From positions 62,001-126,000 of the forward strand of contig JABLWW010000013.1 of assembly GCA_013178295.1 (NCBI GenBank): 64,000 nucleotides of DNA. Reading direction: 5' to 3'. The notes under the pieces are model-generated. The model was not told where the DNA came from, did not search any database, and saw nothing but the letters and a program-made list of their open reading frames with translations. The stretch comes from Anaerolineae bacterium. GTDB lineage: Bacteria; Chloroflexota; Anaerolineae; Anaerolineales; Anaerolineaceae. The translations under genes were made by a program, and so were the position numbers. Of the stretch, positions 8,153 through 17,814 are shown piece after piece; positions within the stretch are counted from its first letter, which is position 1, and every line of letters starts with the position of its first letter.

Positions 8153-9190
8153 ATGCAGCAGGTTCGTCTTGGATTGGTTGGTTTTGGCAATGTCGGACAG
8201 GGACTGGCGCATATCCTGCGCGACTATGCTGCCGCGTATGAACAGAAGTTCGGCGTGCGCTTTGTCATCACTGCAGTGGCGGATATGCGGCTTGGCTGCG
8301 TCTATCACCCGCAGGGATTGGATCTTGCCGCACTACTGGCAAAAGTCGAGAAAGACCGCACACTCAAAGGTCTGCCGGATGCACAACCCGATTGGGATGC
8401 GCTGACGCTGGCACAGCAGGCGGAGATGGACGCTTTGGCGGAGATGAGCTACACCGATCTCAAGACTGGCGAGCCTGCTTCCACCTATATTCGAGAAGCG
8501 CTGCGGCGCGGTGTGCATGTCGTTACCAGCAACAAGGGGCCTGTGGCGTTGCACTACGGCGAGCTGGAGCGGCTGGCGCAGGAGAACGGTGTGCAGCTTG
8601 GCGTGGAAGGCACGGTGATGAGCGGCACCCCTGCCCTGCGGCTGGGGCGCGAGATTCTCGCCGCTGCCGGTATTCGCCGCGTGGAGGGCATTTTCAACGG
8701 CACCACCAACTTTATCCTGACAAAAATGGAGGAAGGAGCCCCCTACCCCGAAGCGCTGCACGAGGCGCAGGCGTTGGGATATGCTGAAGCTGACCCGACT
8801 GGCGATGTGGAAGGCTACGATGCGGCTGGCAAGGTGGTCATCCTTGCACGCCTGCTGATGGGCGTGCAGATGGGCATGAAGGATGTGGATCGTGAGGGTA
8901 TCACCCATCTCACGCCGGAGGATATCCGGCAGGCAAAGCAAGATGGGCGGCGCTGGAAGTTGATCGGCACGCTGGAATGGAAAGATGATCGGCTATACGC
9001 AAGCGTCCGCCCGCAGCCAATCCCCATCTCGCACCCCCTGGCGGGTGTAGGCGGGGCGACCAACGCTATTCACTACACCACCGACCTGCTTGGCGAAGTG
9101 ACCCTCATCGGCCCCGGTGCCGGGCGGCTGGCGACTGGTTATGCACTGCTTGAGGACTTGCTTGCCATTTGCCAATTGACACCCGGCTGA
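8153..9190 (+). CDS. hom: Homoserine dehydrogenase, monofunctional, without ACT domain
   Basis: A 345-residue cytoplasmic enzyme reducing aspartate semialdehyde to homoserine with NAD(P)H, the branch point to threonine and methionine. The Rossmann motif GLVGFGNVGQG is at residues 7-17. The catalytic region shows NGTTNFILTKM, then AQALGYAEADPTGDVEGYDAAGK, with the conserved Asp/Lys. The protein stops soon after the catalytic domain, so the C-terminal ACT regulatory domain of longer Hom proteins is absent. A strong AAGGAGG sits about 5 nt before the ATG. It stands alone, with no thrB or thrC next to it. Confidence 0.92.
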   Translation: MQQVRLGLVGFGNVGQGLAHILRDYAAAYEQKFGVRFVITAVADMRLGCVYHPQGLDLAALLAKVEKDRTLKGLPDAQPDWDALTLAQQAEMDALAEMSYTDLKTGEPASTYIREALRRGVHVVTSNKGPVALHYGELERLAQENGVQLGVEGTVMSGTPALRLGREILAAAGIRRVEGIFNGTTNFILTKMEEGAPYPEALHEAQALGYAEADPTGDVEGYDAAGKVVILARLLMGVQMGMKDVDREGITHLTPEDIRQAKQDGRRWKLIGTLEWKDDRLYASVRPQPIPISHPLAGVGGATNAIHYTTDLLGEVTLIGPGAGRLATGYALLEDLLAICQLTPG

Positions 9191-9208
9191 GACACAGCTG
9201 CGCCGGGT
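9181..9208. terminator. Possible weak hairpin at the end of hom
   Basis: ACCCGGC (9181-9187) can pair with GCCGGGT (9202-9208) across the hom stop codon. The stem is short and lacks a T run, and it lies between two convergent genes, so it could act for either. Confidence 0.25.
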
Positions 9209-9226
9209 TAAGTGGCGCGGATGCGG

Positions 9227-9985
9227 TTAGATGCTTTGCAAAAGCCCCCACACCACGTGCCAGATGATATCTGCCCAGAAGTGAATACCTACTGCGGCGA
9301 GGAAACCAAATTTTTTGAAATAGTGAGCGGCGAAGAGTGAGAGCAGCCCATTGAGCAGAAAAATCTGTACCAGCAGCATGGGCGGGAATTCCGCCGGGCT
9401 GCTGACGTTGAGCAGGATCATCAGTGAGGGGAAGTGCCCGGCGCTGAATGCCAGCGCCGAGAAAACTGCTACCACCCAGTACACCGTTGTTAGATGACGC
9501 CCACCCAGGATGACCCCGCCGACCAGCCATGTCCAGAATGAGATAAAGAATAAGCGAAAGAGCATCTCCTCGCCAATGCCAGCCGAGACGGAGGCAACCA
9601 GCGAGGTGGGGAATGGCGGGTGCATCAGCCGTCCAACACCGTTGATACGGCTGAAGAGCAGGTCGGTAATGATAAACACCCCGCCCAGCACAGCGCCTGC
9701 CAGGGCGGGGTTGAGAAAGCGCTGGCGGTTGGAGACGTTCTCCTCCCACATCTCTGGGTAGTCCAGCCTGCGCCATAGAGTCAGACCGAGATAGCCTAGC
9801 CCGCCGTAAAGCAGCAGGGTAACCCCGGCGCTGACCAGCGAGAGCAGCCAGGTGGGGATGTTTACAGCGGGCATCTGAGGGGCTGCGTTGTCCGTTTGTG
9901 GAAGAAAGGAAGCCAGCGCAACCGCGATGGTTAGGATGGCAAGCAGAATAAAAAATGTGTGGTTGGGACGAGTTTTTATGTTCAT
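9227..9985 (-). CDS. CPBP-family intramembrane glutamic protease (CAAX protease-like)
   Basis: A 252-residue polytopic membrane protein with about seven hydrophobic segments. The three signature motifs of the CPBP/ABI family are visible: GEEMLFRLFF (EExxxR, near residue 137), FSALAFSAGH (FxxxH-like, near 183) and HFWADIIWH near the C-terminus. The family cleaves substrates within the membrane or acts in processing of prenylated or peptide products; in bacteria the targets are mostly unknown. It is convergent with hom and about 30 bp downstream of Tex on the same strand, which does not reveal a role. Confidence 0.88.
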   Translation of the reverse strand: MNIKTRPNHTFFILLAILTIAVALASFLPQTDNAAPQMPAVNIPTWLLSLVSAGVTLLLYGGLGYLGLTLWRRLDYPEMWEENVSNRQRFLNPALAGAVLGGVFIITDLLFSRINGVGRLMHPPFPTSLVASVSAGIGEEMLFRLFFISFWTWLVGGVILGGRHLTTVYWVVAVFSALAFSAGHFPSLMILLNVSSPAEFPPMLLVQIFLLNGLLSLFAAHYFKKFGFLAAVGIHFWADIIWHVVWGLLQSI

Positions 9986-10014
9986 TTGTTGTCAAAGCCA
10001 GCTTTGTCAGCGGA

Positions 10015-12141
10015 TTACAATCCCAGCGAGATGCGCCCGCGCTCGGGCTCGATCTTGTGAATCTCCACCTCGATCACATCCCCCACCTGAAGTAGTGTCC
10101 CGGCAGGAATTTGCGAGCGGTGCAGCAAGCCGTCCTGTTTGACGCCGATATCCACAAAAGCGCCAAAATCCACCACGTTGCGCACGGTGCCCTTGAGGCG
10201 CATCCCGATGGCAAGGTCTTCCATCGAGAGAACGTCCGAGCGCAGGATGGGCGGTGGGGTATCCTGACGCGGGTCGCGTCCGGGGCGCACAAGCTGCTCA
10301 AAGATGTCCGTCAGCGTGGGGATACCAGCGCTCAGCTCGGCTGCCAGTTTTTCAATAGATTGCCGCTGTAGAAGCGCATCCAGGGCGGGTTTACGCGCTG
10401 CGGGCGGTATGTGGGCGGAGAGACCGGCTTTTTGTAGTACGGCTTCGGCGATGGGATAGCTTTCGGGGTGGATGGCGGATTCATCCAGCGGGTTATCGCC
10501 GCCGCGGATGCGCAGAAACCCGGCTGCCTGCTCAAAAGCTTTTGGACCCAGTCCGGGTACGTTGCGCAGTGCTTCGCGGCTGTGGAAAGCCCCATTCTGA
10601 TTGCGGTATTCTACAATTTTCTCTGCCAGCCTCGCACCGATTCCGGCAACATAAGTGAGCAGTGCCGGTGAGGCGGTGCAGGCATCCACCCCCACGGCGT
10701 TGACCACGCTCTCCACCACCCCGCTGAGGCTCTCGGCAAGCTTTTTCTGATCCACATCATGCTGATACAGCCCCACACCGATGGATTTGGGGTCAATCTT
10801 GACCAGTTCCGCCAGCGGGTCTTGCACGCGGCGGGCAATGGAGACCGCCCCGCGCAGCGAGACATCCAGCTGCGGCAGTTCGGCGCGCGCCAATGGGCTG
10901 GCGCTGTACACGCTGGCGCCCGCTTCGCTGACGATCAGATACTTGACATTGGGCGTATGTTGTTGGATCAGTTCGGCTGCCAGCTTTTCCGTCTCGCGCG
11001 AGGCGGTGCCGTTGCCGATGCTGATCAGGGTAACGCCGTGTGTCTTGACCAGCGCGGCGAGCGTTTCAAGCGCCTCTTTCCACTTGTTTTGCGGTTCGTG
11101 CGGGTAGATGGTGGCGGTATCCAGCAGCATGCCGGTGGGGTCAACCACTGCCACCTTGCAGCCGGTGCGGTAGCCGGGGTCAATCCCCAGCACGGTGTGC
11201 CCGGCAAGCGGCGGCTGGCTGAGCAGGGCGCGCAAATTGGCGGCAAAAACGGCAATGGCATGGGTTTCGGCACTTTCGGTGAGGGCGCGGCGCACGTCGC
11301 GCTCGATGGCGGGCAGCAGCAGACGCTCGGCGGCGTCGTTGATTGCCATGATCAGCTGGTCGTGCAGCGGCGAAAGCAGGTCGGGGCGGAAGACGTCTGC
11401 CACAATGCTCTGCCAATCGCGCTCGGGCACTTCCAGGCGCACGCGCAGCACCTTTTCGCTTTCGCCGCGGTTGATCGCCAGCACCTGATGCGGGCGCAGA
11501 CGGTCAACCCGCTGTTCAAATGCATAGTAGGTCTGATACACGCCGCGCTCGTCGGCGGCATCTGCGGCTTTTTCACAGCGGATGATGCCCCACTGCATGG
11601 CTCTTTGGCGCGTGCGGCTGCGCACGTCGGCGTGGTCGCTGATGGTTTCGGCGACGATATCGCGCGCCCCGCTCCAGGCGTCCTCACTGGTGGGGACGTT
11701 TTCATTGAGGAAGGGCGCGGCGAGTTTTTCCAGGCTGTCTTTGGTGTGCGGCTGCTGGAGGATCAGGTCTGCCAGCGGCTGGAGACCTTTCTCGCGGGCG
11801 ATGCTGGCGCGCGTGCGGCGTTTGGGGCGGTAGGGCTGGTAGAGGTCTTCCAGGGCGGTGAGCGTCTCGGCGGCTTCAATCTGCTGGCGCAGTTCGGGAG
11901 TGAGCTTACCCTGCTCCTCGATGGAAGCCAGGATGGCGGCGCGGCGCTCATCGAGGGCGCGCAGCTTTTGGATCAGTTCGCCAATCTGGCGGATTTGTTC
12001 CTCATCCAGCCCGCCGGTAACTTCCTTGCGGTAACGGGCAATAAAGGGCAGCGTGTTACCGTCATCCAGCAGTTCGACCGCCGCGGTGACCTGCTGCGGA
12101 CGGATGGACAATGTTTGGGCAATTGCTTCAGCGTGAGTCAT
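10015..12141 (-). CDS. tex: Tex-family transcription accessory protein with S1 RNA-binding domain
   Basis: A 708-residue nucleic-acid binding protein. It starts with the helical Tex N-terminal region (TLPFIARYRKEVTGGLDEEQ), contains the YqgF/RNase H-like core (VLGIDPGYRTGCKVAVVD, near 326) and helix-hairpin-helix region (GIGARLAEKIVEYR, VPGLGPKAFEQAAGF), and ends in an S1 domain (GTVRNVVDFGAFVDIG). Length and domain order match full Tex proteins. It binds RNA and affects transcription or RNA turnover; no catalytic activity is claimed. A TATAAT at 12149-12154 is only 7 nt from the ATG and no ribosome site is seen, so the mRNA may be leaderless. Confidence 0.95.
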   Translation of the reverse strand: MTHAEAIAQTLSIRPQQVTAAVELLDDGNTLPFIARYRKEVTGGLDEEQIRQIGELIQKLRALDERRAAILASIEEQGKLTPELRQQIEAAETLTALEDLYQPYRPKRRTRASIAREKGLQPLADLILQQPHTKDSLEKLAAPFLNENVPTSEDAWSGARDIVAETISDHADVRSRTRQRAMQWGIIRCEKAADAADERGVYQTYYAFEQRVDRLRPHQVLAINRGESEKVLRVRLEVPERDWQSIVADVFRPDLLSPLHDQLIMAINDAAERLLLPAIERDVRRALTESAETHAIAVFAANLRALLSQPPLAGHTVLGIDPGYRTGCKVAVVDPTGMLLDTATIYPHEPQNKWKEALETLAALVKTHGVTLISIGNGTASRETEKLAAELIQQHTPNVKYLIVSEAGASVYSASPLARAELPQLDVSLRGAVSIARRVQDPLAELVKIDPKSIGVGLYQHDVDQKKLAESLSGVVESVVNAVGVDACTASPALLTYVAGIGARLAEKIVEYRNQNGAFHSREALRNVPGLGPKAFEQAAGFLRIRGGDNPLDESAIHPESYPIAEAVLQKAGLSAHIPPAARKPALDALLQRQSIEKLAAELSAGIPTLTDIFEQLVRPGRDPRQDTPPPILRSDVLSMEDLAIGMRLKGTVRNVVDFGAFVDIGVKQDGLLHRSQIPAGTLLQVGDVIEVEIHKIEPERGRISLGL

Positions 12142-12148
12142 GCGGCGA

Positions 12149-12154
12149 ATTATA
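12149..12154 (-). promoter_or_regulatory. TATAAT box 7 nt before the tex start (leaderless-type)
   Basis: On the minus strand the exact consensus TATAAT ends 7 nt before the ATG. Transcription would begin at or next to the start codon. No convincing -35 hexamer is visible at 16-18 nt spacing. Confidence 0.45.
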
Positions 12155-12206
12155 CCGTTTTATTGGGCTGTACGGACTGGGATGGGATCACGCTGGCGGA
12201 GATTGG

Positions 12207-12632
12207 TTAACTTCTCTCAGACACCCATTTTCGTATGATACTGGCAAAGCGCAGAAGATCGTCTAAATTGTGGAGATGTGAAAAAACGTGCTCCCAGTCG
12301 ACCCCCAGATATTCGTGAACAAGGATGTTGCGAAAGCCAGCCAGCGGTGCCAGGCGTTGGGCAAAATCGGCGGGTAAAATATCCATTTCACCCATTATCA
12401 GGATGGCCTCATGGTAATCCCGCGGCTTGCGAGCTTGTTCGAGGGCGATGATACGGTGACAGATGTCAATGCAACACTGGGCGGCTATCTCCAGGTTGCG
12501 TTCGACGATATCGCGCAGGTAGGGGTCGCCATCGAAATCAGAACGGGTTTTATTTTGGAGTGGCTGTAATCTCGCCAAGCGCTCGTTCAGTTCGTCTAAG
12601 CGCCGCGTGATAACGTTCAGCTCGTCGGGCAT
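12207..12632 (-). CDS. hepT: HepT-like HEPN toxin (DUF86)
   Basis: A 141-residue all-helical HEPN-domain protein. The RNase-type motif Rx4HxY appears as RNILVHEY near residue 105, including the tyrosine that MntA antitoxins AMPylate in characterised pairs. The gene overlaps the upstream nucleotidyltransferase gene by 83 bp in another frame, the normal arrangement for MNT/HEPN toxin-antitoxin modules. AAGGAGG lies 5 nt before the ATG. The expected role is an RNase-type growth-arrest toxin that cleaves RNA (tRNA in studied cases) when not modified. Confidence 0.87.
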   Translation of the reverse strand: MPDELNVITRRLDELNERLARLQPLQNKTRSDFDGDPYLRDIVERNLEIAAQCCIDICHRIIALEQARKPRDYHEAILIMGEMDILPADFAQRLAPLAGFRNILVHEYLGVDWEHVFSHLHNLDDLLRFASIIRKWVSERS

Positions 12633-13032
12633 ATTCGCCTCCTTGGAGTATCTGGCTGTTCAGGTTGCGCAGCACGGGGATATAGTCGCCATGACGGTTT
12701 AGCACCCCGCTTTCAAATTCAACCCGTTCGGCAATATTACGCTCATAGAGAAGCCTGCCCTGGGCGATGATGTGATAGGCAAGTTCTACAGGGGCGTGGC
12801 GCAATAAGACCACGTCCACCCGGTCGGTTTGCAAAAGCCCGCTGAGACGATGAGCAAATTGTGCCCGCACCTGCTCTTCATCGGCTGTGCTGTCCACCAG
12901 GATGCCAAAGTCGTAGTCGCTCATGGGTCCGGTGAAACCCCCGACCTGCGAGCCAAAAAGGTAGACGAGACCGATCGCCGGAAGGTCTTTAAGAAGCGCG
13001 TCTAAGTTTTCGGAGAGAATCTGCAGATGCAT
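12550..13032 (-). CDS. mntA: MntA-like minimal nucleotidyltransferase antitoxin
   Basis: A minimal nucleotidyltransferase of about 160 residues. The active-site signature GS-x10-DxD is intact (GSQVGGFTGPMSDYDFG), and a third acidic position follows in RVDVVLLRHA. In known pairs this enzyme adds AMP to the HEPN toxin tyrosine and so neutralises it. The frame extends upstream to 13110, but I place the start at the ATG at 13032, where the domain begins (MHLQILSENLDALL) and where a TATAAT stands 6 nt upstream; translation is then leaderless. The C-terminus overlaps hepT by 83 bp, longer than usual. Confidence 0.85.
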   Translation of the reverse strand: MHLQILSENLDALLKDLPAIGLVYLFGSQVGGFTGPMSDYDFGILVDSTADEEQVRAQFAHRLSGLLQTDRVDVVLLRHAPVELAYHIIAQGRLLYERNIAERVEFESGVLNRHGDYIPVLRNLNSQILQGGEYARRAERYHAALRRTERALGEITATPK

Positions 13033-13038
13033 AAATTG

Positions 13039-13044
13039 ATTATA
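13039..13044 (-). promoter_or_regulatory. TATAAT box 6 nt before the mntA start
   Basis: Minus-strand TATAAT directly ahead of the ATG at 13032, in the same geometry as for tex and for the regulator at 17815. It supports choosing the internal start over the longer frame. Confidence 0.4.
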
Positions 13045-13165
13045 GGTTGTGGAAGCGAGGACTCGGAGTTTGAAGGGGTAGTCAATCAATGCTCCTGTGG
13101 AACGGATCATTCAGAAACTGCCATTTGGCAAATTCATTTTACCAGTTTTCAGCCCGGGATAAAAC

Positions 13166-13324
13166 ATGTCCGTTATAATCAATGCGCTGGTCATCCCCAT
13201 TTACAAAGGACACCTCATCAACCTGTGGCTTGTTGTACTGGCGCTGTTGCCTGTAATTGTCATTTTTCTTCTCCTCACGCTGCTGGCGTTTGTCTTTCTC
13301 AAACCCAGCCGCGCCCACAACTGA
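13166..13324 (+). CDS. Possible small membrane protein (52 residues)
   Basis: A short frame from ATG 13166 to TGA 13324 encodes one long hydrophobic segment (LWLVVLALLPVIVIFLLLTL) with a basic C-terminal tail (KPSRAHN). No ribosome site precedes this ATG; an AAAGGA lies inside the frame. A second short hydrophobic frame follows directly (13324-13407), so the region could also be a frameshifted relic. Its composition favours coding on this strand, but without homologues the call is weak. Confidence 0.35.
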   Translation: MSVIINALVIPIYKGHLINLWLVVLALLPVIVIFLLLTLLAFVFLKPSRAHN

Positions 13325-13404
13325 GTGCCATCTGGCGCAAGTTCTGGCAGCGCGCCCAGCGCCCGGTTGCTGGTGGCGGCGCTGATGACGCTGTTATGGG
13401 TGTT

Positions 13405-13767
13405 TTAATCCAAACTGGGCAGCGGGCGAAAGCGTGCCTTGTCCTTCTCCAGAACAACAAAAGTCCGTGCCAGCCTGTGCTCATTCTCTTTGAGAAATGT
13501 GTTCAGACGGGCAATTTTTAACCTGCGGTCGGCAATCTCAAAGCGCAGCAAAACGAGCCCTTTTGTTGGAAGACGAAGACGATACACAAGTTCGCCGAAA
13601 TCTTTATCCTCAGTCAGCAAGATGCGGTCTTCAGCGTAAGCGCAGGACAAAACCTCATCGTCCGTTGCGCCGCGCATGGATTCAACCACGTACAGCACAT
13701 CATGACCTTGCTGACGCAAAGCATTGACTAGGTCTGAGTCGCAGCACTCATCTGCAAGAAATTTCAT
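13405..13767 (-). CDS. DUF5615 PIN-like toxin
   Basis: A 120-residue PIN-like nuclease-fold protein. It shows the family features: MKFLADECCDSDLVNALRQQGHDV at the N-terminus with the first acidic residues, and LLTEDKDFGELVYR in the middle, with the TxDxDF motif. DUF5615 proteins are found with DUF433 partners and are considered toxins, probably metal-dependent RNases by analogy with PIN domains. Its ATG overlaps the stop of the upstream DUF433 gene by 4 bp, which supports a coupled toxin-antitoxin pair. Confidence 0.85.
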   Translation of the reverse strand: MKFLADECCDSDLVNALRQQGHDVLYVVESMRGATDDEVLSCAYAEDRILLTEDKDFGELVYRLRLPTKGLVLLRFEIADRRLKIARLNTFLKENEHRLARTFVVLEKDKARFRPLPSLD

Positions 13768-14000
13768 AGGTGCTGACCATCTGCAAAAATGATTTCTTCT
13801 TCAGCAAGATGGTCAGCCGCAAATGCTGTGGCTGCATAAATGTCTTGTGCAGTGAGGTGCGGATGATCAGCAAGGATTTCCTCAATGCTCATCCCCCCCG
13901 CCAGTTTGCGGAGCAGCGATTCAACCGTGATGCGGGTGCCTTTGATCACCGGCTTACCGAACATAATTTTTGGGTTGATTTCGATACGTGTGTGTATCAT
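13764..14000 (-). CDS. DUF433 antitoxin
   Basis: A 78-residue DUF433 protein (IEINPKIMFGKPVIKGTRITVESLL, then LAGGMSIEEILADHPHLT), a winged-helix-like fold used by antitoxins to bind DNA and a PIN-like partner. I take the ATG at 14000 as start because GGAG lies 8 nt upstream; the frame could begin six codons earlier. The stop overlaps the DUF5615 start. Autoregulation is likely by analogy with such modules, but no operator is evident. Confidence 0.85.
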   Translation of the reverse strand: MIHTRIEINPKIMFGKPVIKGTRITVESLLRKLAGGMSIEEILADHPHLTAQDIYAATAFAADHLAEEEIIFADGQHL

Positions 14001-14034
14001 AAAGGAACTCCCTGTCATGAGAAAAACAAGACCC

Positions 14035-14115
14035 TGTTGATTGTATCACATCAACAAGAGAAGATAGATGGTCAGCCGCAAATGCTGTGGCTGCAGCAAC
14101 ATCTTCTGCAGTCGT
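14035..14115 (-). pseudogene. C-terminal relic of a second DUF433 gene
   Basis: The minus-strand frame reads TAEDVAAATAFAADHLSS, matching the C-terminal part of the intact DUF433 protein (TAQDIYAATAFAADHLAE). At DNA level 14066-14095 is identical over 30 nt to 13807-13836. No N-terminal half and no proper start are present, so this is a leftover of a duplicated or deleted antitoxin gene. Confidence 0.65.
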
Positions 14116-14120
14116 AGCGG

Positions 14121-15632
<1,512 letters not shown>

Positions 15633-15684
15633 GTTTTTACCGCCGTATTTCCAAAAATCGGTTGATCTTTTTGCTGAACAGGGA

Positions 15685-17136
15685 TCATCTGACAGTGTTC
15701 AAGCCGATGTTCACTTCCGTTCCCTTCCCGTAGCCGGGCGAGATATAGATGTGCACCATGCACTTCATGTTCTTGATGACATACGAAAGGTCTATTGAGC
15801 CGTCGCTGCGTGTGTTGCTGCTCCACCATTCCCAGCCGCCGGATTCGAGCGCCGATTTGTAGTATGCCGAGACTTCCTCCACCGCAAGCGAAGTGGTGAA
15901 GCGCGTGTTGATCGAACCCTGCCCGCTGCTGGCGTCGCGGCGGTCGGTTTCGGCGTTGCCGTTGTTGGCGGGCAGAGGCGGCATGCGCTCGGCGCAGGCA
16001 TCTACACTGACGGCAGGCGGGGTGGGGATGACCGCCGCAGGGGTATCCGCCTGCGGGGTTTGCACGGCGGCGGGCAATGTCTCGGCGGTTGTCTGGGCTG
16101 GCAGGGAGGGCGTCTTTGCCGCAGGGAAAAGAAACGCCGGGCGCAAAATCAGTGCGCCCATCCCCAGCAGGGCGCATACAACCAGCACCCCGACCACCAG
16201 CAGCCCAACACCAGCCAGAGCGGCTTGTGTCTTGCGCGCCTGGGCGGCGTCTTGGGCTGGCGCCGCCAAAACGGTGTGCTGTCCGCTGACCGCCAGACTT
16301 TCGAGGGCAGAGGCAAACTCACCCATATTCTGGTAGCGGTCTTCGGGTTTTTTCTCCAGGGCGCGCCCAATCACCTGTGCCACCACCGCCGGCAGGTCGG
16401 GGATATACTGCTGCGGCGGCGGAGGAGGTTCGTTGAGGTGTTTGAGAAAAACCGCTGCTGGGGTATCGGCTTTGAACGGTCTTTGCCCGGTAATTAACTC
16501 GTAGAACACCACCCCCAAGGCGTAGATATCCGCCCGCCCGTCCACCTTGCCGGTCCACTGCTCAGGCGCCATGTAGTCGGGCGTGCCGATCCCGGCGCCG
16601 GTGGAAGTAAGCTGGGTGGCTTCTTCCCCTTCAAGCATTTTGGCGATGCCAAAGTCGGAAAGCATCGGCTGTCCGCTTTTGGTCAGCAGGATATTGGCGG
16701 GTTTGATATCGCGGTGGATAATGCCCTGCTGGTGGGCGTATGCGAGGGCGCGGGCGATGGGTGCCAGCAGACGGGCGGCTTTTTGATAGGGCATGGGAGG
16801 GACTTTGGCGGGCTGTCCATCCACCATCACGTTCAAGGCGTCCTTCAGCGTCCCGCCAGGCAGATAATCCATCACCAGATAGGGCACGCCGTTGGCTTCA
16901 CCGTAGTCGTGAATGGGGACAATGTTGGGATGCAGCAGTTTTGCCAGCGCTTTGGCTTCGCGTTCAAAGCGCTTGAGAAACTCCTCCTCCACTTCTTTGC
17001 CCAGGCGGATGACCTTGACCGCCACCTCGCGGTCGAGGCTGGCGTCATGGGCGCGGTAAACCTCCGCCATTCCGCCTTTGCCCAGCAGGGCAATCAGTTT
17101 GTAACGACCGAGAAACGTTCCCGAGAGGTCTGCCAT
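15685..17136 (-). CDS. Membrane Ser/Thr protein kinase, PknB-like, paralogue of the next gene
   Basis: About 483 residues. Kinase motifs are intact: LGKGGMAEVYRAHD, HRDIKPANILL, DFGIAKML and TPDYMAPEQW. A membrane helix lies near 315-340, then a Thr/Pro/Ala-rich stalk, then the same external module (NNGNAETDRRDASSGQGSINT, FTTSLAVEEVSAYYKSALESGGW). The frame opens at 17199, but GGAG 6 nt before the ATG at 17136 and the conserved MADLSGTFLGRY start favour the shorter form, leaving 16 bp after the upstream gene. The two kinases probably arose by tandem duplication, as kinase and external parts both align. Confidence 0.92.
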   Translation of the reverse strand: MADLSGTFLGRYKLIALLGKGGMAEVYRAHDASLDREVAVKVIRLGKEVEEEFLKRFEREAKALAKLLHPNIVPIHDYGEANGVPYLVMDYLPGGTLKDALNVMVDGQPAKVPPMPYQKAARLLAPIARALAYAHQQGIIHRDIKPANILLTKSGQPMLSDFGIAKMLEGEEATQLTSTGAGIGTPDYMAPEQWTGKVDGRADIYALGVVFYELITGQRPFKADTPAAVFLKHLNEPPPPPQQYIPDLPAVVAQVIGRALEKKPEDRYQNMGEFASALESLAVSGQHTVLAAPAQDAAQARKTQAALAGVGLLVVGVLVVCALLGMGALILRPAFLFPAAKTPSLPAQTTAETLPAAVQTPQADTPAAVIPTPPAVSVDACAERMPPLPANNGNAETDRRDASSGQGSINTRFTTSLAVEEVSAYYKSALESGGWEWWSSNTRSDGSIDLSYVIKNMKCMVHIYISPGYGKGTEVNIGLNTVR

Positions 17137-17152
17137 CGTTTGCTCCGCAGTT

Positions 17153-17695
17153 TTATTCCGACTGGATAAGATGAACAACGGTCTTTTTGTCCGTTTCAAC
17201 CTGATAGCGGTAGCATGTCACGTTGAGCGTGCGGGTGCTGTTCTCCAGAAATGGGCGCGTAAAAATCAGATCAGCCAGCCTGCCATCGGCGGATTGCTGG
17301 CTTTGGGCAAGCTCCCAGCCCGCGGCTGCCAGCCGGGTGCGGTAAAAGTCAGCCACATCTTCCAGCGCCAGAGAGGTGGAGAAGACAAAATGCGCGCACG
17401 TTTTGAGGGCGCATTCCTGGCTAAAGCTGTTCATATCGCCGTTGTTCTGCGGCAGGGGGACATCCGTCCACAGTCCGGGAGTGGGAGGTGCCGTGGGCGT
17501 GTGATGCTCAACCGCCTTTGGTGTCTCTTCAGCGGGCAGTGGTGTCTGCGAGGCAGGGAATAGAAAGGACGGGCGCAGGATCAGCACCGCGGCGGCAAGC
17601 AACAGACACATCCCCAGCATCCCAGCGGCAAAGCCCGCGATGCCTGCCAGCAGCCATTTTGTTTTTACCAACTCTCGTACGGCGTTTTTTGCCAT
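17153..17695 (-). CDS. Kinase-less membrane protein sharing the external module of the adjacent kinases
   Basis: About 180 residues: a short cytoplasmic N-terminus, one long membrane helix (WLLAGIAGFAAGMLGMCLLL region), a FLFPASQTPLPAEETP stalk and the external module (LPQNNGDMNSFSQECALKTC, then FSTSLALEDVADFYRTRLAAAGW). It lines up with the C-terminal half of the two downstream kinases but has no kinase domain. An RPSFLFPA segment after the membrane helix is almost the same as RPAFLFPA in the middle kinase, so it looks like a truncated duplicate that remained intact. The start is uncertain: 17695 (ATG) is preferred; a TTG at 17761 lies inside the promoter-like TATAAT. It may act as a competitor or co-receptor; that is inference. 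Confidence 0.7.
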   Translation of the reverse strand: MAKNAVRELVKTKWLLAGIAGFAAGMLGMCLLLAAAVLILRPSFLFPASQTPLPAEETPKAVEHHTPTAPPTPGLWTDVPLPQNNGDMNSFSQECALKTCAHFVFSTSLALEDVADFYRTRLAAAGWELAQSQQSADGRLADLIFTRPFLENSTRTLNVTCYRYQVETDKKTVVHLIQSE

Positions 17696-17749
17696 CTCTG
17701 CGGTTTCTGTGCACGCGCTGGCTGCCAATGCCACGCCGTGCACACTTAT

Positions 17750-17755
17750 ATTATA
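17750..17755 (-). promoter_or_regulatory. Candidate -10 box for the three-gene kinase unit
   Basis: Minus-strand TATAAT, about 46 bp away from a plus-strand TATAAT at 17802-17807. The two form a compact divergent promoter region for the kinase unit and the LuxR-type regulator. No consensus -35 boxes are apparent. Confidence 0.4.
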
Positions 17756-17801
17756 GGTCAAAAATCACAGCTGGTTTCATCCCTGATTTGCAATTCAAGT
17801 T

Positions 17802-17807
17802 TATAAT
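17802..17807 (+). promoter_or_regulatory. TATAAT box 7 nt before the LuxR-type regulator start
   Basis: Plus-strand TATAAT, followed by TAAACAG and then ATG at 17815. The predicted transcription start coincides with the start codon and no ribosome site exists, so leaderless expression is likely. Confidence 0.45.
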
Positions 17808-17814
17808 TAAACAG

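Noticed and set aside
7801-8190. A 129-codon minus-strand frame with a hydrophobic end near the hom promoter
   Set aside because: It runs through the hom start region and the palindrome, has no ribosome site and mixed composition. The hydrophobic segment alone is not enough.
10759-12210. A 483-codon plus-strand frame over tex
   Set aside because: It is the antisense shadow of the well-conserved Tex gene.
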